The notes: a model not told the origin generated them from the sequence alone. Positions 16,486-25,164 are shown, counted from the stretch's first letter. The stretch: 64,000 nucleotides of DNA from Devosia sediminis (GCF_016411825.1 NZ_JAEKMH010000002.1:496001-560000); one strand, 5' to 3'. Numbers and translations are program-made.

Positions 16486-18968
16486 CCGACAAGAGCGCCG
16501 AGACCGAACAACTGGCGAAGGTCTGGGAAAACCCCGGCGGCTGGCGCACCCTGTCCGACGTCAACAATTCGGTGGTCGGGCTCTGGTACTTCGCCGCTGC
16601 CTTCGCCTTCATGTTGTTCGGCGGGGCGCTGGCTCTGATCATCCGCATGCAGCTCTTCGTGCCCGAAAGCACGCTGGTCACTTCCGAATTCTACAGCCAG
16701 GTCTTCACCTTGCACGGCACGGTGATGATGTTCCTGTTCGCCGTGCCGATCTTCGAGGCGGTGGCCATCCTCATCCTGCCCGGCATGCTGGGCGCGCGAG
16801 ACCTGCCATTTCCCCGCCTCTCGGCCTTCGGCTTCTGGTGCTATCTCATCGGCGGCGTCTTCGTCTGCGGCTCGATCTTCTTCAATTCCGCCCCCGATGC
16901 CGGCTGGTTCATGTATCCGCCGCTGTCGACCGAGCAATCAGGCATCGGCGCCGATATCTGGCTGCTGGGCCTGAGCTTCATCGAAGTCGCCTCCATCGCC
17001 GCGGCCGTCGAACTGATCGTCGGCGTGCTCAAGTGCCGCGCGCCGGGCATGCATATCAACCTCACCCCGCTCTATGGCTGGTATGTGCTGGTCGTGGGCG
17101 GCATGATCCTCTTTGCCTTCCCACCCTTGATTGCCGGCGACATCCTCTTCGAGCTCGAACGCCTGCTCGACTGGCCGTTCTTCGACGTGACGCGTGGTGG
17201 CGACCCGATCCTCTGGCAGCACCTGTTCTGGATTTTCGGCCATCCCGAAGTCTACATCATCTTCCTGCCGGCCATTGCGCTGCTCGCCATGATCGTCCCG
17301 ACCTTCGCGCAGCGCGAGATCACGGGCTATTCCTGGATCGTGCTCTCGGCGCTGGGAACTGGTTTCCTCAGCTTCGGCCTCTGGGTGCACCACATGTTCA
17401 CCACCGGCCTGCCGTCGGTGTCGCTGGGCTTTTTCTCGGCCGCCTCGGAAGCCGTGGCCATCCCCACCGGCATCCAGATCTTTGCCTTCATCGCCACGGT
17501 GATGCTGGGCACGGTGGTGCGCTCGGTGCCTATGCTGTTCTGCCTCGGCGCGCTGGCCATCTTCATCATCGGCGGGCTGACCGGCGTCATGGTCGCCGTC
17601 GCGCCCTTCGATTTCCAGGTTCACGACAGCTATTTCATCGTCGCCCACCTGCATTACACGCTGATCGGCGGCATGCTGTTCCCGGTCATGGCCGGCGTCT
17701 ACTATTACTACCCGCTGGTCATGGGTAAGCAGCTCTCGCGCAAGCTCGGCATCTGGGCGTTCTGGCTGATGATGATCGGCTTCAACACCGCCTTCCTGCC
17801 CATGCACCTCACCGGCATGCTGGGCATGCCGCGCCGTGTCTACACCTATGGCGCCGAGCGCGGCTGGACCGAACTCAACATGATCTCCTCGGTCGGCGCC
17901 TTCATCTTCGCCGCCGGTTTCCTGCTGCTCGTGTGGGATTGTGTCCGCCCCAAGAAGGACCAGCCCCAGGTCAAGCGTAACGTCTGGAATGCCGGCACGC
18001 TCGAATGGGCCGCCCGCTTCGGCGATAGCTGGGGCATGCGCTCCATTCCGCGCATCAATTCCCGCTACCCCCTGTGGGACGACAAGGACCTCCTGCGCAA
18101 GATCGACGAGGGCGAAGGTCTCCTCGCGGACGCAAAGGAAGGCCGCCGCGAGACCCTGGTGACATCAGTGCTCGACGCCCAGCCCATCCAGGTCCTGCGC
18201 GTCGGCGGGCCGGGCTGGCTGCCGATGATCGCCGCCATCGGTCTTGGCATGGTCTTTATCTTCATGACCTTCAAGTGGTGGCTGCTCACGGCGCTTGGCG
18301 GCGTCGTTTTCCTGGTCGCGGTGCTGCGCTGGCTCTGGACCGGCACGGCCGAAATTCCCGAAAAGCAGACGAAGGATATTGGCGGCGGCGAGCGCCTGCC
18401 GCTCTATGTGTCGGGCTACAAGTCCACCGGCTGGTGGGCCATGTTCATCACCATGACGGGCGACCTCACCGCCTTCCTCGCGCTGCTCTTCGGCTACTTC
18501 TTCTTCTGGACCATCCATCCCAATTTCCCGCCCGAAGGCGTGGACGGGCCCGGCTGGTTCTGGCCCATGGTAGCCGGCCTCCTGGTGCTGCTCACCTGGG
18601 GCTTGACCCTGGGCGCCCGCATCATCAACGGCAAGGGCCAGTCGGGCATGGCTCAGCTCCTGCTAGGCGCCAGCCTCGTCGCCACCATTGCATCAGGCTT
18701 CGCGCTGGCCGCAGGCCCCTGGACGACCGGGCTCGACCCGACGACCAATTCTTATCCGGCCATTGTCTGGTGCCTGGTCCTTTGGGTTTTGGGACACCTC
18801 ATCGCTGGCTTCATCATGCAAGCCTATGGCCTCGCGCGCCTCGTCTACCGCAAGGCGACGCCGACACATGATGCCGATCTGTGGAACATCGCGCTCTACT
18901 GGCACTTTACAGCCTTCAGCGGCGTGCTGACCGCGCTGGTCATCGGAGGCTTTCCATACCTGACATGA
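16482..18968 (+). CDS. coxA: Cytochrome c oxidase subunit I/III fusion
   Basis: This 828-aa polytopic protein forms the heme a/a3-CuB core fused to subunit III. Subunit I spans about residues 25-545, with heme a His in HGTVMMFLFAVPIFEA, the CuB His and Tyr in WIFGHPEVYIIFLPA, the paired His in WVHHMFTTGLP, and heme ligands in HDSYFIVAHLHYTLIGG. After a soluble linker and two helices, subunit III-like helices follow from about 645 (GYKSTGWWAMFITMTGDLTAFLALLFGYFFFWT). The I/III fusion is typical of caa3-type oxidases with cytochrome-bearing subunit II. Confidence 0.95.
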   Translation: MTDKSAETEQLAKVWENPGGWRTLSDVNNSVVGLWYFAAAFAFMLFGGALALIIRMQLFVPESTLVTSEFYSQVFTLHGTVMMFLFAVPIFEAVAILILPGMLGARDLPFPRLSAFGFWCYLIGGVFVCGSIFFNSAPDAGWFMYPPLSTEQSGIGADIWLLGLSFIEVASIAAAVELIVGVLKCRAPGMHINLTPLYGWYVLVVGGMILFAFPPLIAGDILFELERLLDWPFFDVTRGGDPILWQHLFWIFGHPEVYIIFLPAIALLAMIVPTFAQREITGYSWIVLSALGTGFLSFGLWVHHMFTTGLPSVSLGFFSAASEAVAIPTGIQIFAFIATVMLGTVVRSVPMLFCLGALAIFIIGGLTGVMVAVAPFDFQVHDSYFIVAHLHYTLIGGMLFPVMAGVYYYYPLVMGKQLSRKLGIWAFWLMMIGFNTAFLPMHLTGMLGMPRRVYTYGAERGWTELNMISSVGAFIFAAGFLLLVWDCVRPKKDQPQVKRNVWNAGTLEWAARFGDSWGMRSIPRINSRYPLWDDKDLLRKIDEGEGLLADAKEGRRETLVTSVLDAQPIQVLRVGGPGWLPMIAAIGLGMVFIFMTFKWWLLTALGGVVFLVAVLRWLWTGTAEIPEKQTKDIGGGERLPLYVSGYKSTGWWAMFITMTGDLTAFLALLFGYFFFWTIHPNFPPEGVDGPGWFWPMVAGLLVLLTWGLTLGARIINGKGQSGMAQLLLGASLVATIASGFALAAGPWTTGLDPTTNSYPAIVWCLVLWVLGHLIAGFIMQAYGLARLVYRKATPTHDADLWNIALYWHFTAFSGVLTALVIGGFPYLT

Positions 18969-19375
18969 GCGAGCAGGACCACGTCACCAAGGAAGTGAGG
19001 CGCGAGACCGGATCCGGCACGGATCTGTGGAGCGTCATCATCTCGCCCACCATCTGGGCGCTGCATTTCCTTGCCTGCTACGTTGCTGCCGCCATCTATT
19101 GCGAAAAGCTGGGCCGCGACGCGCCGCTCGGCGACATCCGCACGCTGGTTATTGTGGTCACAGTGCTCGCGCTGGGCGGCATCTTCTGGTCCAGCATCCG
19201 GCTCTGGCGCGTGCACGATCGCAGCCTCACCGACGACGATTTCGAATATGAGCACAACACCCCCGAGGAGCGGCACCGCTTCCTGAGCCACGTGGCGCTA
19301 ATGCTCTGCGTTCTCTCGGCAGTAGCGGTGATCTACGTTACCATTCCCATGCTCTATCTCGAGACCTGCCGATGA
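18965..19375 (+). CDS. Small membrane protein of the oxidase operon, function unknown
   Basis: A 136-aa protein with three predicted helices (about 25-45 ISPTIWALHFLACYVAAAIYC, 62-82 and 110-130) and a charged loop rich in Asp/Glu (HDRSLTDDDFEYEHNTPEERHRFLSH). The start overlaps the oxidase stop and the end overlaps ctaG (ATGA both times), so it is tightly coupled to oxidase synthesis. By size and position it could serve as a subunit IV analogue or assembly factor. I do not recognise a named family. Confidence 0.8.
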   Translation: MSEQDHVTKEVRRETGSGTDLWSVIISPTIWALHFLACYVAAAIYCEKLGRDAPLGDIRTLVIVVTVLALGGIFWSSIRLWRVHDRSLTDDDFEYEHNTPEERHRFLSHVALMLCVLSAVAVIYVTIPMLYLETCR

Positions 19376-19998
19376 GCCCGCGCGTTCTTATCGGGCTCGG
19401 CGTCGTCCTATTGATCGCCGCCTGGGCCGGTCCCTTGCCCCGCCTCGTTCCGGAGAGTTTCGCCGCCCATATGGCGCTGCATATGGGCGTTGTCGGCATT
19501 GCCGTGCCCATCCTGGCTGCGGGCCTCGCCCCTCTTGTCGCCGATCATCCTCTCTTCCGCTCGCAACTGGCCCTGCCCATCGCCGTCAGCCTCTTCGATC
19601 TCGTCATTGTCTGGGGCTGGCACACGCCGGCCTTGCACCACGCCTCGCGCACCTCCGGCTGGATGCTCACCTACGAGCAGGCCTCATTCGCCATAGCCTC
19701 CCTGCTGGTCTGGGTGCTGGCCCTCGCCGCACCCGCCGGCCGCCGGGAAAGCGCCGCCCTTGCCGGGGCGCTGACGCTGTTCTTCACCTCCATGCATATG
19801 ACCCTGCTCGGCGCGCTGATCGGCCTCGCGCCGCGCCCGATCTATCCCGGCCATGCGCATCATAGTCCCTTCGGGCTGTCCCAAATGGCCGACCAGCAGG
19901 TGGGCGGCGTCATCATGCTGGCCATCGGCGGCATCATCTATCTGCTCGGCGGCCTGACGCTGGTGGCACGGGCCCTGAGGCGGCCGGCACTCTCATGA
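19372..19998 (+). CDS. ctaG: Cytochrome c oxidase assembly protein, CtaG family (caa3 type)
   Basis: A 208-aa polytopic membrane protein with about six or seven helices. Conserved His-rich helix ends (HMALHMGVVGIAVP, WGWHTPALHHASR, FFTSMHMTLLGALIGLAPRPIY) are typical of the Bacillus-type CtaG/Caa3_CtaG family, which helps build the CuB site. This is not the Cox11 type of CtaG. It is coupled by 4-nt overlaps to its neighbours. Confidence 0.85.
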   Translation: MSPRVLIGLGVVLLIAAWAGPLPRLVPESFAAHMALHMGVVGIAVPILAAGLAPLVADHPLFRSQLALPIAVSLFDLVIVWGWHTPALHHASRTSGWMLTYEQASFAIASLLVWVLALAAPAGRRESAALAGALTLFFTSMHMTLLGALIGLAPRPIYPGHAHHSPFGLSQMADQQVGGVIMLAIGGIIYLLGGLTLVARALRRPALS

Positions 19999-21008
19999 AG
20001 CGCATCCCCCTCGTTCTCGCCAGTGCCGCCGCCGGCGCCTTCTTCATCCTGGCCCTGCCGCTCAGCGGGCTCATCGACCACAGCGCTCGGCCGGGCAGCA
20101 ACGCCATTGTCGACTGGTACAGCCAGACCGCCGCGCGCCAGTCCATCGCCCTGCGCTCGGCCATGACCGGCGTGCCCGATCTCGACGATCCCGCCAGCAT
20201 CCGGCGCGGGGCAGGGCATTTCCAGCTCGTCTGCGCCGCCTGTCATGGCAGTCCGGAAGCGCCGGCTGCACGCTTTGCCGAGGACATGTCGCCACGCCCG
20301 CCGGCACTGACCGCCTGGCGGCCCGAGGCCCGGCTGTTCCAGACCATCAAATACGGCATCCGCCATTCCGCCATGCCCGCCTGGCCAAGCCTCATGCGCG
20401 ACGACGAGGTCTGGGACATGGTCGCCTTCGTGCGGCGCCTTCCGACCATGAATGCCATCGAATACGCTGCCCTGGCCCATGGCGATGCCGATCCCGGCAC
20501 CTGCGCCTCCTGCCATGGAGAAACCGGGGAGGGGCGCGACAATGCCTTCCCGCGCCTTGATATCCAGAGCCCGCAATATCTCGCCGACGCCCTCGCCGCC
20601 TTCCGCGACGGCAGCCGCCAGAGCGGCACGATGATGGCGGCCGCCCGGCAATTGACCGACGCCCAGATCGCTGAATTGTCCCAGACCTTCGGCCAGCGCC
20701 TGCCCGTCGGGCCGGCGGCCGATAACGAACTGGGCGCCCGCATCGCCCGCGAGGGCATCGTCTCGCGCGACGTGCCAGCCTGCGACACCTGCCATGGTCC
20801 CACCGGCCGCGTCGACTTCCCACGCCTCGCCGGCCAGCCTGTCGATTACCTGCGCCTGCAGCTCGAACTGTTCCAGAAGCACGGCGCCGAGCGCGGCGGC
20901 CGCCATGCCGAGGTGATGGCCAAGGTGGTCGAGGACGCGCTGGAGGAAGGGCCGCACCGGCTCGAGCCGGAGGAAATCGAGGCCGTGGCCGAGCATTACG
21001 GCCAGTAG
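19995..21008 (+). CDS. Triheme c-type cytochrome
   Basis: A periplasmic, membrane-anchored cytochrome of 337 aa. After an N-terminal anchor (about residues 4-28) there are three heme-binding CxxCH sites: CAACH (about 80), CASCH (about 170) and CDTCH (about 260). This gives three cytochrome c modules, as in the electron-transfer subunits of periplasmic alcohol or sugar dehydrogenases. As the last gene of the oxidase operon it probably delivers electrons to coxB, possibly from a quinol or a dehydrogenase. Confidence 0.88.
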   Translation: MKRIPLVLASAAAGAFFILALPLSGLIDHSARPGSNAIVDWYSQTAARQSIALRSAMTGVPDLDDPASIRRGAGHFQLVCAACHGSPEAPAARFAEDMSPRPPALTAWRPEARLFQTIKYGIRHSAMPAWPSLMRDDEVWDMVAFVRRLPTMNAIEYAALAHGDADPGTCASCHGETGEGRDNAFPRLDIQSPQYLADALAAFRDGSRQSGTMMAAARQLTDAQIAELSQTFGQRLPVGPAADNELGARIAREGIVSRDVPACDTCHGPTGRVDFPRLAGQPVDYLRLQLELFQKHGAERGGRHAEVMAKVVEDALEEGPHRLEPEEIEAVAEHYGQ

Positions 21009-21159
21009 CACGCGCCCGTCAGGTCTCGCCCCACCCATTCTGTGGTGGACACAGGCCCACGATAGCCGTAACCTTCCGGGTACAAGTCTTCTACAACATA
21101 AGGCGTGGCTTAACGCGCCGGTCTCCAGGGTTTGAACAGTCGTTCGAGGAGATTACAAG

Positions 21160-21732
21160 TTGATTAGATTACTGCTGTCTCTTGTCGCCTACCTGATCGC
21201 CAATGCCGTGGGCCTGCTTGCTGCAGTTCTGCTGCTGCCGGGCTTCCAGATCGACTTCCAGGGCTTCATCCTGGCGGTGCTGATATTCTCCGCCTTCCAG
21301 ACGCTCGCCGGTCCCCTTGTCACCAAGATCTCGCTCCGGCAGATACCGCAACTCGTCGGTGGCATCGCCCTGGTCACGATTTTCTTCGGCCTCATCGTCA
21401 CCGATGCGCTGCTGGTCCGCATGGATGTGGGCGGCGTTGCCAACCTCCTGGCAGCGACGCTGCTGGTCTGGCTCGGTAGCCTGATCGCCGCCATCCTGCT
21501 CCCGCTTTACGTGTTCAAGCAGTTGCGCGACCCCAAGGACAGGGAGCGCGACGACGCAGCCACCAGTGCCAGCAAGGCAGCAGCGGCCGCCGAACGGGCC
21601 GCCAGAGCGGCCGAGGCGGCGCAAGCGGCCCACGCCAGCCCGGCACCGGCTCCGCAGCCCGCGCCACAACCGGCGCCGCATTCCGCCGCGACGATCGGAA
21701 ATCCGCCGCCGAACTTCACCCCTCCGGGCTGA
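21160..21732 (+). CDS. Small four-helix membrane protein (phage-holin superfamily IV-like) with Ala/Pro tail
   Basis: 190 aa with a TTG start; GAGGAG lies 8-10 nt upstream and no better start is visible. Four hydrophobic helices fill residues 1-118 (LLLPGFQIDFQGFILAVLIFS is characteristic of YvlD-like proteins). An Ala/Glu-rich, probably helical stretch (about 128-155) and a Pro/Ala tail follow. The function of this family is unknown, and the name does not imply a prophage: no phage genes are nearby. The 151-bp gap before it shows no clear promoter. Confidence 0.75.
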   Translation: MIRLLLSLVAYLIANAVGLLAAVLLLPGFQIDFQGFILAVLIFSAFQTLAGPLVTKISLRQIPQLVGGIALVTIFFGLIVTDALLVRMDVGGVANLLAATLLVWLGSLIAAILLPLYVFKQLRDPKDRERDDAATSASKAAAAAERAARAAEAAQAAHASPAPAPQPAPQPAPHSAATIGNPPPNFTPPG

Positions 21733-21849
21733 CGGCCGGGTCGCAGGTCTCGCCGATCCGCCACCGCGCTTCGCGGCGGACGAGCCGACGCGGCCGCGCA
21801 CTCCGCTGGCCTTCCGCGGCAACTGCCGCCGATCCCGGCACTATCTATC

Positions 21850-23583
21850 GTGCAAAGGCAGGAGGCCGAACTGATCGACAAGGCGTCATCCGCGGAGCCG
21901 GCCGGTATCGACCTGCATCAGACGTCCTGGCTGACCAGGGTCATCAAGGAGATTTCCAAACCCGGCATCGTTGTCGGCCTCCTCTTGTTTTCCATGTCGC
22001 TGACCCCGTCGCTCCTGCCGCGTGCCTATCTCGTGCAGGGCGTCGTGTCCGGCGTCAGCTTCGCCGCCGGCTATGCCATCGGCGCTGTCATCCAGTGGAT
22101 ATGGGAATATCTGGGCCTGCGCTGGCCTGCCGGGAAAACGGGACGCTGGCTGGGTTGGGGTATCGGCATCGTCACCGCTGCCATAACCCTGTTCTCGCTC
22201 TACCAGACGACGGGCTGGCAGAATGCCGTGCGCGCCGCGATGAACCAGCCGCCGGCCGACAATACCGATCCGTTTCTCGTCGTGCTGGTCGCGCTGGTAC
22301 CGGCTCTTATGCTCGTTGCGGTGGGCACTGTGCTCGTGCTCAGCGTTCGGTTCGTTTCGCGAAAGCTGTTTGGCCGCCTGCCGCGACGGGTGTCGTTTCT
22401 GCTCAGCCTTGTCGCCGTTGGCGTCACGGCGGCCGTCCTCTTCAACGGCGTGCTGCTGCAGGGTGGCCTGCGCGCGGCGGACGCCTTCTTCCAGCAGCTC
22501 GACGCCATCGCCACCGACGGTACCGCACCGCCGGCCAATCCCAACAGCTCGGGCAGCGCGCAGTCACTGGTCGCCTGGGAGACGATCGGCCGCGATGGCC
22601 GTACCTATGTGGAAACCGGGCCAACCCAAGCCGATATCGAAGCGATGACGGGGCGCCCCGCCATGGAGCCATTGCGCACCTATGTCAGCATGCGCTCGGC
22701 CCCCACCGTTGAGGGGCGCGCCCAGATGGCATTGGAGGAAATGCTGCGCATCGGCTCGTTCGATCGTTCCATCCTGGTCATCGCCACGCCCGTCGGCACC
22801 GGCTGGGTCGACCCGGCCAGCATGGATTCGGTGGAATATCTGTGGGATGGCGACATTGCGAGCGTGGCCCTGCAATATTCCTACCTCATCAGTCCGCTCT
22901 CGCTGGTGGTCGAGCCCGACTACGGCCGCGAAGCCGCGCAGGCGCTGTTCAACGCGGTTTACGGATACTGGCGGACGCTGCCGCCCGACGACCGCCCGGA
23001 ACTCTGGCTCAGCGGCTTGAGCCTTGGTGCGCACAATTCGCAGGCGTCCACCAACCTTTATTCCATCGTCGGCGACCCGATCAACGGCGCCCTCTGGGCC
23101 GGCCCGCCCTTTACCAGCCGTGTCTGGCGTGATGCCACGTCGGCCCGCGAGCCCGGTTCGCCGGAATGGCGCCCCGTGCTGGGCGACAGCACCACGGTGC
23201 GGTTCGGCAATAATGGCCAGGAATTGCTGGATGAAGGCGGCGAATGGGGTCCGATCCGCGTCGCCTTCATCCAGTATCCGAGCGATCCCATCGTGTTCTT
23301 CAGCTTTGCCTCGCTCGTCCAGACTCCGGCCTGGATGATCGGCGAGCGCGGTCCGGGCGTCACCCCGGAACTGCACTGGTACCCGGTTGCGACCCTGCTG
23401 CAGCTCGGCATGGACATGGCCTTGGGCCTCTCTGCCCCGGTGGGCTATGGCCACAAATATTCGGCGTCCCACTACACCGACACCTGGCTGGCGCTGACCG
23501 AGCCGCCCGGCTGGGACGAAGCGCGTCTGGCTGCGCTCAAGCAGCGCCTCTCGGACGAGGAAAATGCCCGCTGGGGTGACTAG
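21850..23583 (+). CDS. Membrane-anchored alpha/beta-hydrolase of the Abhydrolase_9 family
   Basis: 577 aa: an N-terminal membrane domain with about four or five helices (about 35-200) followed by a periplasmic-type hydrolase domain. The nucleophile elbow is GLSLG (in LSGLSLGAHNS, about residue 395), and a late His (GYGHKYSASHY) is a candidate for the triad. The family is of unknown substrate, with lipid esters suspected. The start is uncertain: GTG at 21850 is used, but a perfect AGGAGG precedes an in-frame CTG at 21871. The stop shares a CTAG with the convergent SDR gene. Confidence 0.82.
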   Translation: MQRQEAELIDKASSAEPAGIDLHQTSWLTRVIKEISKPGIVVGLLLFSMSLTPSLLPRAYLVQGVVSGVSFAAGYAIGAVIQWIWEYLGLRWPAGKTGRWLGWGIGIVTAAITLFSLYQTTGWQNAVRAAMNQPPADNTDPFLVVLVALVPALMLVAVGTVLVLSVRFVSRKLFGRLPRRVSFLLSLVAVGVTAAVLFNGVLLQGGLRAADAFFQQLDAIATDGTAPPANPNSSGSAQSLVAWETIGRDGRTYVETGPTQADIEAMTGRPAMEPLRTYVSMRSAPTVEGRAQMALEEMLRIGSFDRSILVIATPVGTGWVDPASMDSVEYLWDGDIASVALQYSYLISPLSLVVEPDYGREAAQALFNAVYGYWRTLPPDDRPELWLSGLSLGAHNSQASTNLYSIVGDPINGALWAGPPFTSRVWRDATSAREPGSPEWRPVLGDSTTVRFGNNGQELLDEGGEWGPIRVAFIQYPSDPIVFFSFASLVQTPAWMIGERGPGVTPELHWYPVATLLQLGMDMALGLSAPVGYGHKYSASHYTDTWLALTEPPGWDEARLAALKQRLSDEENARWGD

Positions 23584-24350
23584 CTGTTGGCCCAGCCGGC
23601 ATCGACCAGGAACTGCTGCGCCGTGATCATGGCGCTATCTTGGGCAGCGAGGAACAGCGCCATGCGGGCAATGTCGTCGGGATAGAGCCGGCCGGGCAAG
23701 GCCTGGCTCTGGGCGATGAGGGCTGCGGCGCGGTCGTCCACCCATTCGCTGAGCTGGCGTTCCGTCATCACCCAGCCGGGCACCAGCGTGTTGACGCGGA
23801 TGCCGTGCTGGCCCAGGTCGCTCGCCATGGACCGGGTGAGGCCATGCATGGCCGCCTTGGCCGTCTCGTAGATCGGGAGGCGCGGCACCATTATCATCCA
23901 ACTGATCGAGCCCATGTTGATGATCGAGCCGCGCCCGGCCCGGATCATGCCCGGCGCCACTGCCTGCATGGCGAAAAAGCCGTGCTTGAGATTGGTGGCC
24001 ATGCGCTCGTCCCAATAATCGGGCGTGACATCGGCCCAGTCGTGCCGGTCGTCATGGGCGGCATTGTTGACCAGCACCAGCGCATCGCCATGCCGTTCGG
24101 CGAGGCCCGCTATGGCCGCCTGGTAGGCAGCGATATCCCTGATGTCGCAGGCGGAAAAGGCGACGGTCTGGCCGCTGGCGGTCAATTCCGCGGCAAGGCG
24201 CGCGCCGGCCTCTGCCTGGATGTCGACAAAGCCGACCCGGGCGCCCTGGGCGGCGAAGTTGCGCACCAGCGCTTCACCAATACCGGAGGCGCCGCCGGAA
24301 ATGACCACCGGCACGTCGGCAAGGCTGGGATATCGGGCGTAATCGGTCAT
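23580..24350 (-). CDS. Short-chain dehydrogenase/reductase
   Basis: A 256-aa NAD(P)-dependent classical SDR. The cofactor motif is SGGASGIGEALV, an acidic residue in VDIQAEAG suggests NAD preference, and NNAA is the structural motif. The catalytic set is Ser in NMGSISW and Tyr/Lys in YETAKAA. The C-terminus FLVDAGWANS is typical. It lies 4 nt downstream of the GntR regulator gene, so it is co-expressed with its likely controller. With the divergent aldehyde dehydrogenase and sugar transporter it probably oxidises an imported polyol or sugar acid. Confidence 0.9.
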   Translation of the reverse strand: MTDYARYPSLADVPVVISGGASGIGEALVRNFAAQGARVGFVDIQAEAGARLAAELTASGQTVAFSACDIRDIAAYQAAIAGLAERHGDALVLVNNAAHDDRHDWADVTPDYWDERMATNLKHGFFAMQAVAPGMIRAGRGSIINMGSISWMIMVPRLPIYETAKAAMHGLTRSMASDLGQHGIRVNTLVPGWVMTERQLSEWVDDRAAALIAQSQALPGRLYPDDIARMALFLAAQDSAMITAQQFLVDAGWANS

Positions 24351-24354
24351 GGGG

Positions 24355-25038
24355 CTAGACGAACAGGCTGGAATGCTTGGTTTCGAGGGCGGGCAGGTGG
24401 TCGAGGATGCTGCCCAGATGGGTCGCCATGGCAGCCTTGGCGGCCTCCACGTCGCGCGCATCGATGGCGGCCATGATGGCGCGGTGCTCGCGCACGCGAC
24501 GGGCCATGTCGGCCTCGCTTTGCAGCGTCAGGTTGCAGACCCGGTCCATATGCGACTTCATGTCGGCAATGGCTATCCAAGCTATTCCCACGCCGGCGCC
24601 CTTGGCGATGGCGATGTGAAACGCCTCGTCATGCTCGCGGAAGCCGGCATGATCGAGCTTTGATGCATCGATCTCCTGCTCGTCCATAAGCGTCTCGATC
24701 CGCTTGCGCTGCCAGGGGTCAAAATTCTGCGCGGCGCGCTCCACCACCGAGATTTCCACCGATTGCCGCACGAACAAGGCCTCGGTCATTTCGCGCGCCG
24801 AAATCCGCGCCACCACCGTGCCCCGATGCGGGCGGATTTCGATCAGCCGCGAATTGGCGAGCCGGATCATTGCTTCGCGTACGGGCTGCCGCGACACACC
24901 GAGTCGGGTCGCGATGTCCTGCTCGGAAAGGCGCGTACCGGGAAGCATGTCGAGTTCGACAATGGCCCGCCGCAGGTCTTTTTCGATCGACGCAGCAGCG
25001 CTTTCAGCCGTTTCCGAGACCGCGATATCGAGGGTCAT
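24355..25038 (-). CDS. GntR-family (FCD/FadR-type) transcriptional regulator
   Basis: 227 aa. A winged helix N-terminus (about 15-80; GTRLSEQDIATRLGVSRQPVREAMIRLANSRLIEI) is joined to an all-helical FCD ligand domain with metal-binding-type residues (HDEAFHIAIAKGAG, HMDRV, REHRAIMAAI). Start MTLDIAVSE; GGAG lies 12 nt upstream, while two earlier in-frame ATGs give poorer matches. It is divergent from the aldehyde dehydrogenase and sugar ABC genes, with three CCATAC repeats between, and probably represses both directions until an acid or sugar metabolite binds. Confidence 0.9.
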   Translation of the reverse strand: MTLDIAVSETAESAAASIEKDLRRAIVELDMLPGTRLSEQDIATRLGVSRQPVREAMIRLANSRLIEIRPHRGTVVARISAREMTEALFVRQSVEISVVERAAQNFDPWQRKRIETLMDEQEIDASKLDHAGFREHDEAFHIAIAKGAGVGIAWIAIADMKSHMDRVCNLTLQSEADMARRVREHRAIMAAIDARDVEAAKAAMATHLGSILDHLPALETKHSSLFV

Positions 25039-25079
25039 ATGACAACACACTCCGCCCATTGACATCCTGCGTCGAGGAG

Positions 25080-25105
25080 CCATACGGTACCATACAATTC
25101 CATAC
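25080..25105. promoter_or_regulatory. Three CCATAC direct repeats at 10-bp period, candidate GntR operator
   Basis: CCATAC occurs at 25080-25085, 25090-25095 and 25100-25105, all on the same face of the helix, in the 126-bp divergent region between the GntR gene and the aldehyde dehydrogenase gene. GGTACC (25086-25091) and ACCGGT lie between and beside the repeats. Operator function is inferred from position. Confidence 0.5.
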
Positions 25106-25132
25106 CGGTTACGCAAGGGCGGGCCGGATCGA

Positions 25133-25164
25133 CGAGGAGGGGTGGGTCCGAACCCACCGAAGCA
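25133..25164 (+). other. Leader hairpin between Shine-Dalgarno and start of aldehyde dehydrogenase gene
   Basis: A strong GAGGAGG (about 25134-25140) is followed by a perfect 7-bp hairpin GGTGGGT / ACCCACC with a 4-nt loop (25141-25158), then the ATG at 25165. Unfolded, the spacing is about 25 nt, too long. Folded, the Shine-Dalgarno comes within about 6 unpaired nt of the ATG. Confidence 0.4.

Noticed and set aside
21160..21732. Prophage remnant suggested by holin-like similarity
   Set aside because: The four-helix YvlD-like family is widespread on bacterial chromosomes, and no phage structural, lysis or integrase gene is nearby.
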